DNA from: Hymenobacter yonginensis
GTDB taxonomy: Bacteria > Bacteroidota > Bacteroidia > Cytophagales > Hymenobacteraceae
Length of the DNA: 64,000 nucleotides
Assembly: GCF_027625995.1 (NCBI RefSeq)
Contig: NZ_CP115396.1
Span: 248,001-312,000, forward strand
Reading direction: 5' to 3'
Each line of letters begins with the position of its first letter. Within the stretch, counting starts at the first letter, position 1. Of this stretch, positions 26,732 through 36,017 are shown in pieces. The translations under genes were made by a program, and so were the position numbers. Under the pieces are notes generated by a model that saw only the letters and a program-made list of their open reading frames with translations, searched no databases and was not told the origin of the DNA.

Positions 26732-26786
26732 AAAAAGCGAAAGGCGCCGACTCTTCCGGGGAGGAAGAATCAGCGCCTTTCGCGTT
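26732..26786 (-). terminator. Hairpin downstream of tRNA-Gln
   Basis: CGAAAGGCGC / GCGCCTTTCG with an inner CTCTTCC / GGAGGAAGA pairing, followed on the minus strand by T residues. It would end the tRNA transcript. Confidence 0.65.
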
Positions 26787-26797
26787 GTGGTAGTCGG

Positions 26798-26870
26798 TTG
26801 TCCGACCAGGGCTCGAACCTGGACTTTCTTGAATCAAAATCAAGCGTGTTGCCAGTTACACCATCGGACA
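26798..26870 (-). tRNA. tRNA-Gln, anticodon UUG
   Basis: A 73-base cloverleaf on the minus strand. The acceptor TGTCCGA pairs with TCGGACA. The D arm is GTGT-AACTGGCA-ACAC and the anticodon arm CTTGA-TTTTGAT-TCAAG with TTG at the anticodon. The variable loop has five bases, the T arm is CCAGG-TTCGAGC-CCTGG, and the discriminator is A. CCA is not encoded. Confidence 0.96.
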
Positions 26871-27075
26871 ATTTCCCATCCGTTTCCGTTACCGGTGTGC
26901 CGTTTGGGTTTGCAAATGTAGTACGGCTTTTTTTCAAGGCAAACTTTCGGCGAAAAATTTTTTCAGAAAATTTGGCCTCAGTAGCGTGCAAAAGGGGTTT
27001 TGCGGGCTGTGAGTGCCTGATTTTCAGGGTTGGAGAGGCGGAATCCGGACCCGGAAAATTCTTGAAAAAACCTGC

Positions 27076-27107
27076 TTTGGCAAAGCGGGTATTAAGCCGT
27101 AGTTTTG
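27076..27107 (+). promoter_or_regulatory. Promoter of the atpDC operon
   Basis: TTTG at 27076-27079, 20 bases, then TAGTTTTG at 27100-27107. This fits the Bacteroidota -33/-7 promoter, 40 bases before the atpD ATG. Confidence 0.65.
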
Positions 27108-27141
27108 CGGCCTGAATCGTTGCATCCCACTCCATACATAA

Positions 27142-28653
<1,512 letters not shown>

Positions 28654-28659
28654 ATGGCT

Positions 28660-28736
28660 TAATGGCTGAATTGATAAATGGTTGGTTGTTCAGCACCTCG
28701 TTAGAACGACCAACCATTTATCAATTCAGCCATTTA
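28660..28736. repeat. Hairpin between atpD and atpC
   Basis: The left arm (28660-28689, starting TAATGGCTGAATTGATAAAT) and right arm (28706-28736, ending ATTCAGCCATTTA) are complementary over about 30 bases with one mismatch. It fills almost the whole intercistronic space of a two-gene operon. Confidence 0.88.
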
Positions 28737-28748
28737 ACAATACAGACC

Positions 28749-28988
28749 ATGCATTTAGAAATCATCACCCCCGACCGCAAGGTTTTTGAAGGCGAGGTTA
28801 CGTCGGCCCAGTTTCCGGGTACCGATGGCCTGTTCGAGGTTCTCAACAACCACGCCCCGCTGATTTCGGCTTTGAAAGCCGGCAACGTGGTGCTGAACGG
28901 CGGCGCTACCACTTTCCGCATCGACGGCGGGGTGGTAGAGGTGCTGCGCAACAACGTTATCGTACTGGCCGAAGGCGCTTCGGCGTAA
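28749..28988 (+). CDS. atpC: F1 ATP synthase epsilon subunit, short form
   Basis: A 79-residue protein containing only the N-terminal beta-sandwich domain (ITPDRKVFEGEVTSAQFPG, NNHAPLISALKAGNVVL, VEVLRNNVIVLAEGA). The C-terminal helical hairpin that inhibits ATP hydrolysis in other bacteria is absent, as is common in this phylum. The ATG at 28749 follows the intergenic hairpin closely. A strong terminator follows the stop. Confidence 0.95.
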   Translation: MHLEIITPDRKVFEGEVTSAQFPGTDGLFEVLNNHAPLISALKAGNVVLNGGATTFRIDGGVVEVLRNNVIVLAEGASA

Positions 28989-29010
28989 GCGCGGCCCGAA
29001 GTAGTTTCAG

Positions 29011-29046
29011 CAAAGCCCCGCACCTGCCAGCAGGTGCGGGGCTTTG
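29011..29046 (+). terminator. Terminator of atpDC
   Basis: CAAAGCCCCGCACCTGC / GCAGGTGCGGGGCTTTG, a perfect stem 22 bases after the atpC stop. Confidence 0.85.
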
Positions 29047-29155
29047 TGCGTCTGGGAGGGGAGGAGGCTGGAGTAGAAATTATGTGGCTTCGCTGACCGG
29101 GAAATCTGAAACGGCGCGTAGCTTGCGCCACTCTTTTTTCGCTTTACCGGCTACT

Positions 29156-30040
29156 ATGCGCGTTATTTTACCCCTGATGGGTTTGCTGCTTGCGGCGGCC
29201 CCGGTTGTTGCCCAAACCTTTCCTATTGACTACCGGCGGGCCGCGCAGGCTCAGGATACCGCCAAGCAGCGGCGGGTGCTGGCGGCCTGGCAGCTGAAAG
29301 AGCCCAACAACCCCGACCGGTACGTGGCCCAGTTCAACTACCTGCTGCGCAAGTCGTACCGCGTGGTGGTGAGCACGGCCCCGGCCGCCGGGCGGGGCGT
29401 GGCGCTGCAGAAGCAGGATGGCAGCGCCGCCGGCTCTCTCAGCGAGGGCTACGAGCCGCGCCTGCTGGAGGCCGCCCGCAACACGCTGCGCGAAGGCATA
29501 CGGCTGGCTCCGGACCGGCTGGATATGCGGTTCGGGCTAGCCAAGACCTACGAGATGACCCACGAGCCGGGTCCGGAAGTGCAGGTGCTGCGCGAGGCAC
29601 TGGCCGCGCGCAAAGCCAGCGGCCAGCCGTGGCGCTGGCAGGAAGGCAAGCCGTTGCCAAGAACGGAGGCCGTTTTTCTGCCTGAAAATCTGGAAGAATA
29701 CATGCTGCCCTACTGGCAGGCCGATACGCCCGAAGACGCCGAGGTAGCGCGGCAGCTGGCCGAGCTCGTCAGCGAGTATTATCCGGAAAGCTCCCTCGGG
29801 CCTTTCAACCTGGCCATGTACCACAGCCTGCACGGGCAGGAGGATAAGGCCTATGCGCTGTATCAGCAGGCCAATGCCAGCAAGCCCAACGACTGGCAGA
29901 CGCTGGCCAACCTCACCCGCTTGGCCATCAACCTCAACCACAAAACCGAAGCCCAGCAGTACCTGGCGGCGCTGCAGAAGCTGCCGGCGGGGCGGCCGGC
30001 CGCGGCTCAGCTGGGCAAGGAAGTGCGGCAGATGAAATAG
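29156..30040 (+). CDS. Exported TPR-like protein
   Basis: A 294-residue protein with a signal peptide (LPLMGLLLAAAPVVAQ). Helix pairs of TPR type appear in LLEAARNTLREGIRLAPDRLDMRFGLAKTYEM, SLGPFNLAMYHSLHGQEDKAYALYQQANASKP and TLANLTRLAINLNHKTEAQQYLAAL (read in pieces). It is likely periplasmic and involved in protein contacts, but the role is unknown. ATG 29156 opens the signal peptide. It ends 74 bases before the PLP-enzyme gene on the same strand. Confidence 0.7.
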   Translation: MRVILPLMGLLLAAAPVVAQTFPIDYRRAAQAQDTAKQRRVLAAWQLKEPNNPDRYVAQFNYLLRKSYRVVVSTAPAAGRGVALQKQDGSAAGSLSEGYEPRLLEAARNTLREGIRLAPDRLDMRFGLAKTYEMTHEPGPEVQVLREALAARKASGQPWRWQEGKPLPRTEAVFLPENLEEYMLPYWQADTPEDAEVARQLAELVSEYYPESSLGPFNLAMYHSLHGQEDKAYALYQQANASKPNDWQTLANLTRLAINLNHKTEAQQYLAALQKLPAGRPAAAQLGKEVRQMK

Positions 30041-30114
30041 TGCCTGGCTGCAACCAGCGCCGTACTTTGCCGTTGTTTTGCCCCGCGCCCAGTTTCCCGC
30101 CCACTCTCCCGCCC

Positions 30115-31254
30115 ATGCACATCCACCCCAAAATCACCCCGATCTACCAGACCTCCGTTTTCAAGTTTGAAGACCTCAACGAGCTGGAGCTGTACTTTGG
30201 GGAGCCCGGCAGCCGCTACCTGTACTCGCGCAACGGCAACCCCAACTCCGACGAGCTGGCCGAGGCCGTGACGCACCTGGAAGGCGGCGCCGGGGCAGTG
30301 GCCACGGGCTCGGGCATGGCGGCCATCTTCGCGGCCCTGCTGACCTACTGCACCGCCGGCGACCATGTGCTGTGTGCGGCCGACATCTACGGCGGCTCGG
30401 CCGCGCTGCTCAACCAGGAGCTGGACCGGCTGGGCATTGGCGTGAGCTACGTGCCGTTCGAGGACCTGACCACCAACCTGGCAGCCTACGCGCAGCCCCG
30501 CACCCGGCTGCTGCTCTGCGAAACCATCAGCAACCCGCTGCTGCGCGTGGTAGACCTGCGCGCCGCCGCCGAGGCTGCCCACGCGCTGGGCCTGAAGCTG
30601 GTACTGGACAACACCTTTGCCTCGCCGGTGCTCACGCAACCGTTCGAGTACGGCGCCGATTTGGTGATGCATAGCGTCACGAAGTATCTGGCGGGCCACT
30701 CCGACGTGACGGCCGGGGTGGTGGTGGCGCGCACGCCCGAGGATGCCGCCCGCCTCCGGCAAATCGGGACGCTGTTTGGGCTCACGCTGAGCCCGATGGA
30801 AAGCTGGCTGGCCGTGCGCGGCATCAAGACGCTACGGCTGCGGATGGAAGCGCACAGCCGCAATGCCCAGGCCGTAGCCGAGCTGCTGGCGCAGCATCCG
30901 GCGGTGCAGGAAGTGTTTTATCCGGGCCTGGCGCAGCACCCGCAGCACACGCTGGCGCGGGAGCAGGGGGCAGGCCGGTTTGGGGGCATGGTTTCGTTCC
31001 GGCTGCTGGACGACAGCACCAACGCCGTGAGCCGTTTTATGCGGGCCAGCCAGCGGTTCCCGTTTGCGCCATCCCTGGCCGGCGTCGACTCGTCGCTGTC
31101 GTATCCGGCGGGCACCTCGCACCGGGCCCTGACGGAGGAGCAGCGGCAGGAGCTGGGCATTACGGCCGGGCTGGTGCGCCTGAGCGTGGGCATCGAGCCC
31201 GTGGAGGAGTTGCTGGCCGACCTGCATCAGGCGCTGGAAGCTACCGTAGTTTAA
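30115..31254 (+). CDS. Trans-sulfuration family PLP enzyme (Cys/Met metabolism)
   Basis: A 379-residue fold-type I PLP enzyme. PLP-binding residues are in YSRNGNPNSDELAEAVTHLEGGAGAVATGSGMAAI (in pieces), LVLDNTFASPVLTQPFEYGADLVMHSVTKYLAGHSDVTAGVV holds the Schiff-base Lys (HSVTKYL), and LSYPAGTSHRAL and RLSVGIEPVEELLADL close the family signature. It could be cystathionine gamma-synthase, gamma- or beta-lyase, or methionine gamma-lyase. The sequence alone does not decide. No other sulfur-metabolism gene is adjacent. Confidence 0.88.
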   Translation: MHIHPKITPIYQTSVFKFEDLNELELYFGEPGSRYLYSRNGNPNSDELAEAVTHLEGGAGAVATGSGMAAIFAALLTYCTAGDHVLCAADIYGGSAALLNQELDRLGIGVSYVPFEDLTTNLAAYAQPRTRLLLCETISNPLLRVVDLRAAAEAAHALGLKLVLDNTFASPVLTQPFEYGADLVMHSVTKYLAGHSDVTAGVVVARTPEDAARLRQIGTLFGLTLSPMESWLAVRGIKTLRLRMEAHSRNAQAVAELLAQHPAVQEVFYPGLAQHPQHTLAREQGAGRFGGMVSFRLLDDSTNAVSRFMRASQRFPFAPSLAGVDSSLSYPAGTSHRALTEEQRQELGITAGLVRLSVGIEPVEELLADLHQALEATVV

Positions 31255-31339
31255 TACTGTCCGCCCTTGGCTTGTACTAGCAGCCTGACTTTATGTGCCG
31301 GGTATACTAGCTATTGAACTTTATGTGCCGCCAATCCGG
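31255..31339. repeat. Pair of 13-base direct repeats 30 bases apart
   Basis: ACTTTATGTGCCG occurs at 31288-31300 and again at 31318-31330, with a third partial copy (CTTTATG) at 31341. The gap between the PLP-enzyme stop and the aminotransferase remnant contains nothing else recognised. Confidence 0.6.
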
Positions 31340-31580
31340 GCTTTATGCTGATTTAAGGAGCGGTAGTGGCCCGCGAGGGCGTGATGGATGGCCTCGGCAA
31401 TACGCTGGATGTCAGTTTCAGGAAGCGCCGAACCGGAAGACAGGCATCCGGCCTGGGTAAATAATTCGGTACAAACCTCACCGCCCAACGTCAAGAGCCG
31501 GCCGCTGTAGAACCCGTTGCACCTGCAGTGGCTTCTACAGCGGCCGGCTATTGACGTTGGGCGCTTCAACGTTCTTCCGT
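31340..31580 (-). pseudogene. Remnant of a DegT/DnrJ-type aminotransferase (C-terminal fragment)
   Basis: On the minus strand the frame GGEVCTELFTQAGCLSSGSA..DIQRIAEAI closely matches the C-terminus of the intact aminotransferase at 33403 (GGEVCADLFTHGLCLPSGSA..DLQRVAETI), about two thirds identical over 36 residues. Further 5' another frame gives EAPNVNSRPL-stop-KPLQVQ against EARNIESRPLWKPLHLQ. So the Trp codon has become TAG and the frame is shifted. The first ~300 codons are missing. A 31-base inverted repeat lies inside it. Confidence 0.85.
31482..31563. repeat. 31-base inverted repeat inside the pseudogene
   Basis: The arms 31482-31512 (CGCCCAACGTCAAGAGCCGG..GTAGAA) and 31533-31563 are complementary at 30 of 31 positions, with a 20-base loop. 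Confidence 0.85.
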
Positions 31581-31599
31581 GTCGCCCTGCTTCTTGTTG

Positions 31600-31730
31600 G
31601 GTGATATTAAAACATTATTATAATTATATTAAAAGGGGATTAACCCTATTATAATTCTATTTTATTACTTCTATTTGGAGAAGCATTGCTCCTTTTTTCT
31701 CATCCCACCCACTCATTACTAGTACCCATT
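31600..31730 (+). promoter_or_regulatory. AT-rich block upstream of the DUF2147 gene
   Basis: From about 31600 to 31680 the sequence is almost entirely A/T (ATTATTATAATTATATTAAA and TATTATAATTCTATTTTATT), unlike anything else nearby. It directly precedes the DUF2147-DUF6268 gene pair and probably holds their promoter. No exact TAnnTTTG box was found; CTATTTGG at about 31672-31679 is a weak candidate. Confidence 0.4.
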
Positions 31731-32183
31731 ATGAAGCTGATCAAACAAAGCCTGCTCACTTTACTGCTTGTTGTGCTGACGGCGGCGGCCGCCCTGGCAG
31801 ATAACCCGGACGCTGTGCTAGGCGTGTGGAAAAACGGGGAGGGAACGGGCATGATTCAGATTTACAAAAGCGGCGACAAATACTTCGGCCGGATTGTATG
31901 GCTGAAAGTGATGAACAACCCCGACGGCACGCCCCGCACCGACGTCAACAACCCCACCGAATCGGCCCGTACCAAGCCTTTGCGCGGGCTGGTGAACATG
32001 CGCGACTTCAAGTACGTCGGGGAAAACAAGTGGGAGGGCGGCCAGATCTACGACCCCAAAAACGGCAGCGACTATTCCTGCGAGATGACCCTGACCGACC
32101 CGAATACGCTAGAAGTGCGCGGCTATATCGGCGTGGCGCTCTTCGGCCGGACCGACGTGTGGAAGCGGCAGGTAAAGAAGTAG
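31731..32183 (+). CDS. DUF2147 family exported protein
   Basis: A 150-residue protein with a signal peptide (LLTLLLVVLTAAAALA). The mature domain is the DUF2147 beta-barrel: VLGVWKNGEGTGMIQIYKSGDKYFGRIVWLK, PLRGLVNMRDFKYVGENKWEGGQIYDPKNGSDYSCEMTL and GYIGVALFGRTDVWKR (in pieces). It is periplasmic, possibly lipid- or ligand-binding by analogy with lipocalin-like folds. Four bases separate it from the DUF6268 gene, so the two form an operon. Confidence 0.9.
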   Translation: MKLIKQSLLTLLLVVLTAAAALADNPDAVLGVWKNGEGTGMIQIYKSGDKYFGRIVWLKVMNNPDGTPRTDVNNPTESARTKPLRGLVNMRDFKYVGENKWEGGQIYDPKNGSDYSCEMTLTDPNTLEVRGYIGVALFGRTDVWKRQVKK

Positions 32184-32187
32184 CCTC

Positions 32188-33255
32188 ATGCAGCATCTCT
32201 CCCGTTTCCTGCTTCCTGGCGCCCTGCTGGCGCTGAGCACGGTGCTGGCCGCACCTGCCTGGGCCCAGGACCTGCCCACCGCCCCCGCCGACTCGTTGGG
32301 GATGGAAGATTTCAGCAGCTTTGGCAATGCCGACGCCACCGCCAACCGGCCGTATGCCAGCCAGAAGGTGCTGTTGCAAAGCCCTACCAAACTGATATCG
32401 ATAGGCTACGAAGCCCAGATGCCCTTCGATCTGACGTCGACCGGCCCTTTGGTGCCCACAACTGGCGGCCCTCAGGAGGTGACCGAGCAGGTGGACCGCT
32501 TTGCAGGTCTGCGCCTAGGCTTCAACGCCCCGGTCATATCTAATTCCAGCCTGATTCTGAACCTGGGCCTCACGTACTGGAATACCGGCGTGCGGGTAGC
32601 CAACGCTGAGCGGGCGCCGCTGTTTCGGCGCCTGGAAGATGGGCTGCGCTCCACGGGCTTCAACGCCACGGTGTTTCGGCCACTTAACGACAAGAACTTC
32701 CTGCTGGTGCAGGGCAACGTCGACCTGAACGGCACCTACCGCAACTTCGACGCCATCAGCAGCAAGGCCCTGACCTACAGCGGCACGGCAATTTACGGCT
32801 GGAAGCCCAGCGAATCGTATATGTGGGGCCTGGGCCTCACGCGCACCTACCGGGCCGGGCAGTTGCTGCACATTCCGGTGGTGTACTACTTCCGCACCTT
32901 CAACCCGAAGTGGGGCGTGGAGGCCATCTTCCCGGCCCGCGTGAACGTGCGGCGCAGCTTCGGGGCCAACTCGCTGCTCATGCTCGGCTACGAGCTGGAA
33001 GGCAATGCCTACTACCTCGGCCCCGTGAACGGCCAGGACGTGTACCTGCGCCGCGGCGAGCTGAAGCCGCGCATCACCTACGAGCGCCAGCTGACGGGCT
33101 TTATCTGGCTGTCGGCCCAGGCGGGCTTCCGCTACAACTACCGTTTCGATGCCTTCAGCAAGCAGAACCCCAGCGGCGACAACGACCCGCTGTATGAAAA
33201 CGAGCTGGGCAACCCGTTGTACTTCAACCTGAGCCTCAATCTGGTCAGCCCCTAA
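32188..33255 (+). CDS. DUF6268-like outer-membrane beta-barrel protein
   Basis: A 355-residue exported protein with a signal peptide ending APAWAQ. After a short acidic segment, the rest is alternating amphipathic strands typical of an outer-membrane barrel, and it ends in a strand with LYFNLSLNLVSP. Landmarks such as PTKLISIGYEAQMPFDL and YYFRTFNPKWGVEAIFPARVNVRR point to the DUF6268 family of Bacteroidota. Function is unknown. Cotranscribed with the DUF2147 gene. Confidence 0.75.
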   Translation: MQHLSRFLLPGALLALSTVLAAPAWAQDLPTAPADSLGMEDFSSFGNADATANRPYASQKVLLQSPTKLISIGYEAQMPFDLTSTGPLVPTTGGPQEVTEQVDRFAGLRLGFNAPVISNSSLILNLGLTYWNTGVRVANAERAPLFRRLEDGLRSTGFNATVFRPLNDKNFLLVQGNVDLNGTYRNFDAISSKALTYSGTAIYGWKPSESYMWGLGLTRTYRAGQLLHIPVVYYFRTFNPKWGVEAIFPARVNVRRSFGANSLLMLGYELEGNAYYLGPVNGQDVYLRRGELKPRITYERQLTGFIWLSAQAGFRYNYRFDAFSKQNPSGDNDPLYENELGNPLYFNLSLNLVSP

Positions 33256-33402
33256 CAGGGCATGTTTCGATAAGGCTGCCGCGTGTTAGCCGCTGTGGCC
33301 TTCATTTCCTGTGAAAGGTTGGTTTCGGGCCGCATCTGCTGCAACAGGTGCGGCTCGTTTGCGTTCGGCCGCTGGCACAGATCCATAAGCCAGCGGGGGC
33401 TG

Positions 33403-34560
33403 TCAGGCGCGGTGGTGGCAGGCGTAGGCGTCGCGGATGGTTTCGGCCACGCGCTGCAGGTCGGCTTCGGCAAGGGCCGAGCCCGAAGGCAGGCATAAGC
33501 CGTGGGTAAATAAATCAGCACACACCTCGCCGCCGAACATGGGCACGCCGGCAAAAAGCGGCTGCAGGTGCAGCGGTTTCCACAGCGGCCGGCTCTCGAT
33601 GTTGCGGGCCTCCAGGTGCTGCCGCAGCAGCTCCGGCGTGACGGTGGTTTGGGTGGGGTCGAGCAGCACGCAGGTCAGCCAGCGGTTAGCGCGGCCCCCG
33701 GTGGACTCAGTCGGCCCAAAGGACAGGCCCGGCAGGTTGGCCAGGTGCTTCTGGTACCAGCTGAATATCTCGCGGCGCTTTTTCACCCGGTCATCCAGCA
33801 GCCCCATCTGGCCGCGCCCGATGCCGGCCAGCAGGTTGCTGAGGCGGTAGTTGTAGCCCAGCTCGGAGTGTTGGTAGTGCGGGGCGTCGTCTTTGGCCTG
33901 CGTGGCCCAGAAACGGGCCTTTTGGTCCCATTCTTTGATGTTGGTGACGAGGGCGCCGCCGCCGCTGGTGGTCAGGATCTTGTTGCCGTTGAACGAGAAA
34001 ACGCCCACCGCCCCGAAGGTGCCCAGCGGCTGGCCGTCGTAGCGGGCGCCCAAGGCTTCGGCGGCATCTTCCAGCACCGGAATGTCGAATTCGGCGGCTA
34101 TGGCTAGGATTTCGCGCAGCTGACATGGCATGCCGTACAGGTGCACGATGATGAGGGCTTTGGGACGGCGGCCCTGCCGGAGGCCGGCCTCAATGGCCTC
34201 ACGCAGCCGCTGCGGGCACAGGTTCCAGGTGGTGGCTTCGCTGTCGATGAATACCGGCGTGGCCCCGAGGTAGCTGATGGGGTTGGCGGTGGCCACGAAC
34301 GTGAACGACGGGCACAGCACCGTGTCGCCGGGGCCGACGCCCAGCAGCCGCAGCCCCAAGTGAATGGCAGCCGTGCCCGAAGTGAGGGCCACGCAGTGCG
34401 CCGCGCCCGTAAACTCGCAGATGTCGCGCTCAAACCCATCCAGGTTGGGGCCGGCCGGGGCCACCCAGTTGTCTTCGATGGCCTTGTGCAGGTAGTTCAG
34501 CTCGTGGCGGCCGAGGTGGGGCGGGGAAAGGTAAATTCGGTCGTAATCCTGGCTGCGCAT
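33403..34560 (-). CDS. DegT/DnrJ/EryC1 sugar aminotransferase (PglE-like)
   Basis: A 385-residue PLP enzyme that probably aminates a nucleotide-linked 4-keto-sugar. Key parts are NYLHKAIEDNWVAPAGPNLDGFE, the cofactor pocket ALTSGTAAIHLGLRLLG, VLEDAAEALGARYDGQ and the Schiff-base Lys in FSFNGNKILTTSGGGAL. It is the third gene of a minus-strand operon after a PglC-like transferase and a PglD-like acetyltransferase, which suggests a diacetamido or acetamido sugar made on UDP. A C-terminal fragment of a paralogue lies at 31340. Confidence 0.92.
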   Translation of the reverse strand: MRSQDYDRIYLSPPHLGRHELNYLHKAIEDNWVAPAGPNLDGFERDICEFTGAAHCVALTSGTAAIHLGLRLLGVGPGDTVLCPSFTFVATANPISYLGATPVFIDSEATTWNLCPQRLREAIEAGLRQGRRPKALIIVHLYGMPCQLREILAIAAEFDIPVLEDAAEALGARYDGQPLGTFGAVGVFSFNGNKILTTSGGGALVTNIKEWDQKARFWATQAKDDAPHYQHSELGYNYRLSNLLAGIGRGQMGLLDDRVKKRREIFSWYQKHLANLPGLSFGPTESTGGRANRWLTCVLLDPTQTTVTPELLRQHLEARNIESRPLWKPLHLQPLFAGVPMFGGEVCADLFTHGLCLPSGSALAEADLQRVAETIRDAYACHHRA

Positions 34561-34689
34561 CGGAGAAAGTATAGCTCAGGCTCTGGCCTGAACTGTAAGC
34601 GGGGAAACACGAAAACAGGGCCGGCAGGCCGCCATTCTCGGGTAGTGGAATATGTGTTTATAGCAAAACGTAAACGGCAACGGGTGGGG

Positions 34690-35388
34690 TTATGCTACAT
34701 GCGGTTTGATAATTTGAGCCGGCACGCCCACGGCCGTGCAGTGCGCTGGCAGGTCGCGGATGGCTACGGCGCCCGCGCCCAGGATAGTGCCCGCCCCAAT
34801 CCGCACCTGGTGGATGACGGTGGCGTTGGTGCCGAGGTAGACGCCCGCGCCCAGATGGGCCTCGCCGCCCACGTTGGCGTGCGGCATCAGGGAGCAGCCA
34901 TCCTCCAGCACGGCGTCGTGGCCGATGGTGCAGCCCAGGTTGAGTAGCACGTGGCGGCCCAGCGTGATGTCGCAGGTGAGGATGCAGCCCTGGCTGATGA
35001 TGCAGCCGGCCCCCAGCTGCAACCGCTGATACGGGGCGCAGGCCACGCCCGGATGAATCAGCGTGGGAAAGGAGAGGCGCGGCGAGGTGAGGCGGGCCAC
35101 CACGGCGGCGCGGCTACGGCTGCTGCCTACCGCCACGGTCACGTGCAGCGGCCCGGGCGCGGCGTTCAGGTCGGCGGCAGTGCCGAGGTAGGGGAGGCCG
35201 TGCAGAGCAGCGCCGGCTGGGAAGGGCGCGTCGTCATAAAACCCCAGAATATGCCAGGTGGGCGCGGCGGCATTGATCTGGTGAACCAGCATCAGTACTT
35301 CGCGCCCCAGCCCGCCCGCGCCAAAAATGACGAGCGGTGTCAGCGGCGTAGCAGAAGCAGGGGAGGAAGAAACGGGCATGGCGTGCAT
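34690..35388 (-). CDS. NeuD/PglD-family sugar O/N-acetyltransferase
   Basis: A 232-residue enzyme. The N-terminal Rossmann-like part has VIFGAGGLGREVLMLVHQI. The C-terminal left-handed beta-helix is built of hexapeptide repeats (CIISQGCILTCDITLGRHVLLNLGCTIGHD and on), with the catalytic-type His in TIGHDAVLEDG. It probably acetylates the amino sugar made by the downstream aminotransferase. Its ATG overlaps the stop of the upstream transferase (TGATG at 35386-35390). A second possible ATG lies three codons in. Confidence 0.9.
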   Translation of the reverse strand: MHAMPVSSSPASATPLTPLVIFGAGGLGREVLMLVHQINAAAPTWHILGFYDDAPFPAGAALHGLPYLGTAADLNAAPGPLHVTVAVGSSRSRAAVVARLTSPRLSFPTLIHPGVACAPYQRLQLGAGCIISQGCILTCDITLGRHVLLNLGCTIGHDAVLEDGCSLMPHANVGGEAHLGAGVYLGTNATVIHQVRIGAGTILGAGAVAIRDLPAHCTAVGVPAQIIKPHVA

Positions 35389-36017
35389 CAGACGGAAGAA
35401 GAGCCCTGGAAGGCTTCGGTGGTAGCCTGGCCGGCCGCCGTGATGCCCTGGGCACCCAGCACGCGCCCGGCCGTGCGCAGCAGAATCCGCAGGTCGAGGC
35501 CCAGGCTGAGGTTATCGACGTACCAGACGTCGTACAGAAACTTCTGCTCCCAGCTGATGGCGTTGCGGCCGTTCACCTGGGCCCAGCCCGTGATGCCGGG
35601 CCGTACCTCGTGGCGGCGGGCCTGCGTGGCGGAGTATAGCGGCAGGTACTCGGGCAGCAGCGGCCGGGGCCCGATCAGGCTGAGGTGGCCGCGCAGCACG
35701 TTCCAGAGCTGGGGCAGCTCATCGAGGCTGGTGGCGCGCACCCAGCGGCCCAGGCGCGGCAGGCGCGCGGCATCGGGCAGCAGCTGGCCGTGGGCGTCGC
35801 GGGTGGAGGTCATGGTCTGGAGCTTGTAGAGCGTGAAGAGCTGCCCGTGCCGGCCGGGGCGCGCCTGCCGGAACAGCCACGGCCCGCCGTTCTGGGCGAC
35901 CAGCGCCAGTGCCACAGGCAACAGCAGCGGCAGCGCCAGCAGCAGCAGCGGCCCGGCCAGCGCTACGTCCAACGTGCGCTTGCCCCAGCGGCGGTACCAG
36001 GTGGCGGCAAGAGACAT
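35388..36017 (-). CDS. Undecaprenyl-phosphate sugar-1-phosphate transferase (PglC-like)
   Basis: A 209-residue monotopic phosphoglycosyl transferase that would load the first sugar phosphate onto the lipid carrier. Seen are KRTLDVALAGPLLLLALPLL (membrane hairpin), WLFRQARPGRHGQLFTLYK, the catalytic Asp-Glu pair in RATSLDELPQLWNVLRGHLSLIGPRPLL, and PGITGWAQVNGRN. The usual KFRTM motif reads KLQTM, so the conserved Arg is Gln. It begins a three-gene operon with the acetyltransferase and aminotransferase, the same order as Campylobacter pglC-D-E. Confidence 0.9.
   Translation of the reverse strand: MSLAATWYRRWGKRTLDVALAGPLLLLALPLLLPVALALVAQNGGPWLFRQARPGRHGQLFTLYKLQTMTSTRDAHGQLLPDAARLPRLGRWVRATSLDELPQLWNVLRGHLSLIGPRPLLPEYLPLYSATQARRHEVRPGITGWAQVNGRNAISWEQKFLYDVWYVDNLSLGLDLRILLRTAGRVLGAQGITAAGQATTEAFQGSSSV

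Noticed and set aside
30041-30114. SAM riboswitch upstream of the Cys/Met PLP enzyme
   Set aside because: Only 74 bases separate it from the upstream gene and no aptamer-like helices are seen.
31255-31730. Possible insertion sequence or genomic island
   Set aside because: There is a pseudogene, direct repeats and an AT-rich block but no transposase, integrase or terminal repeats that bound a unit.
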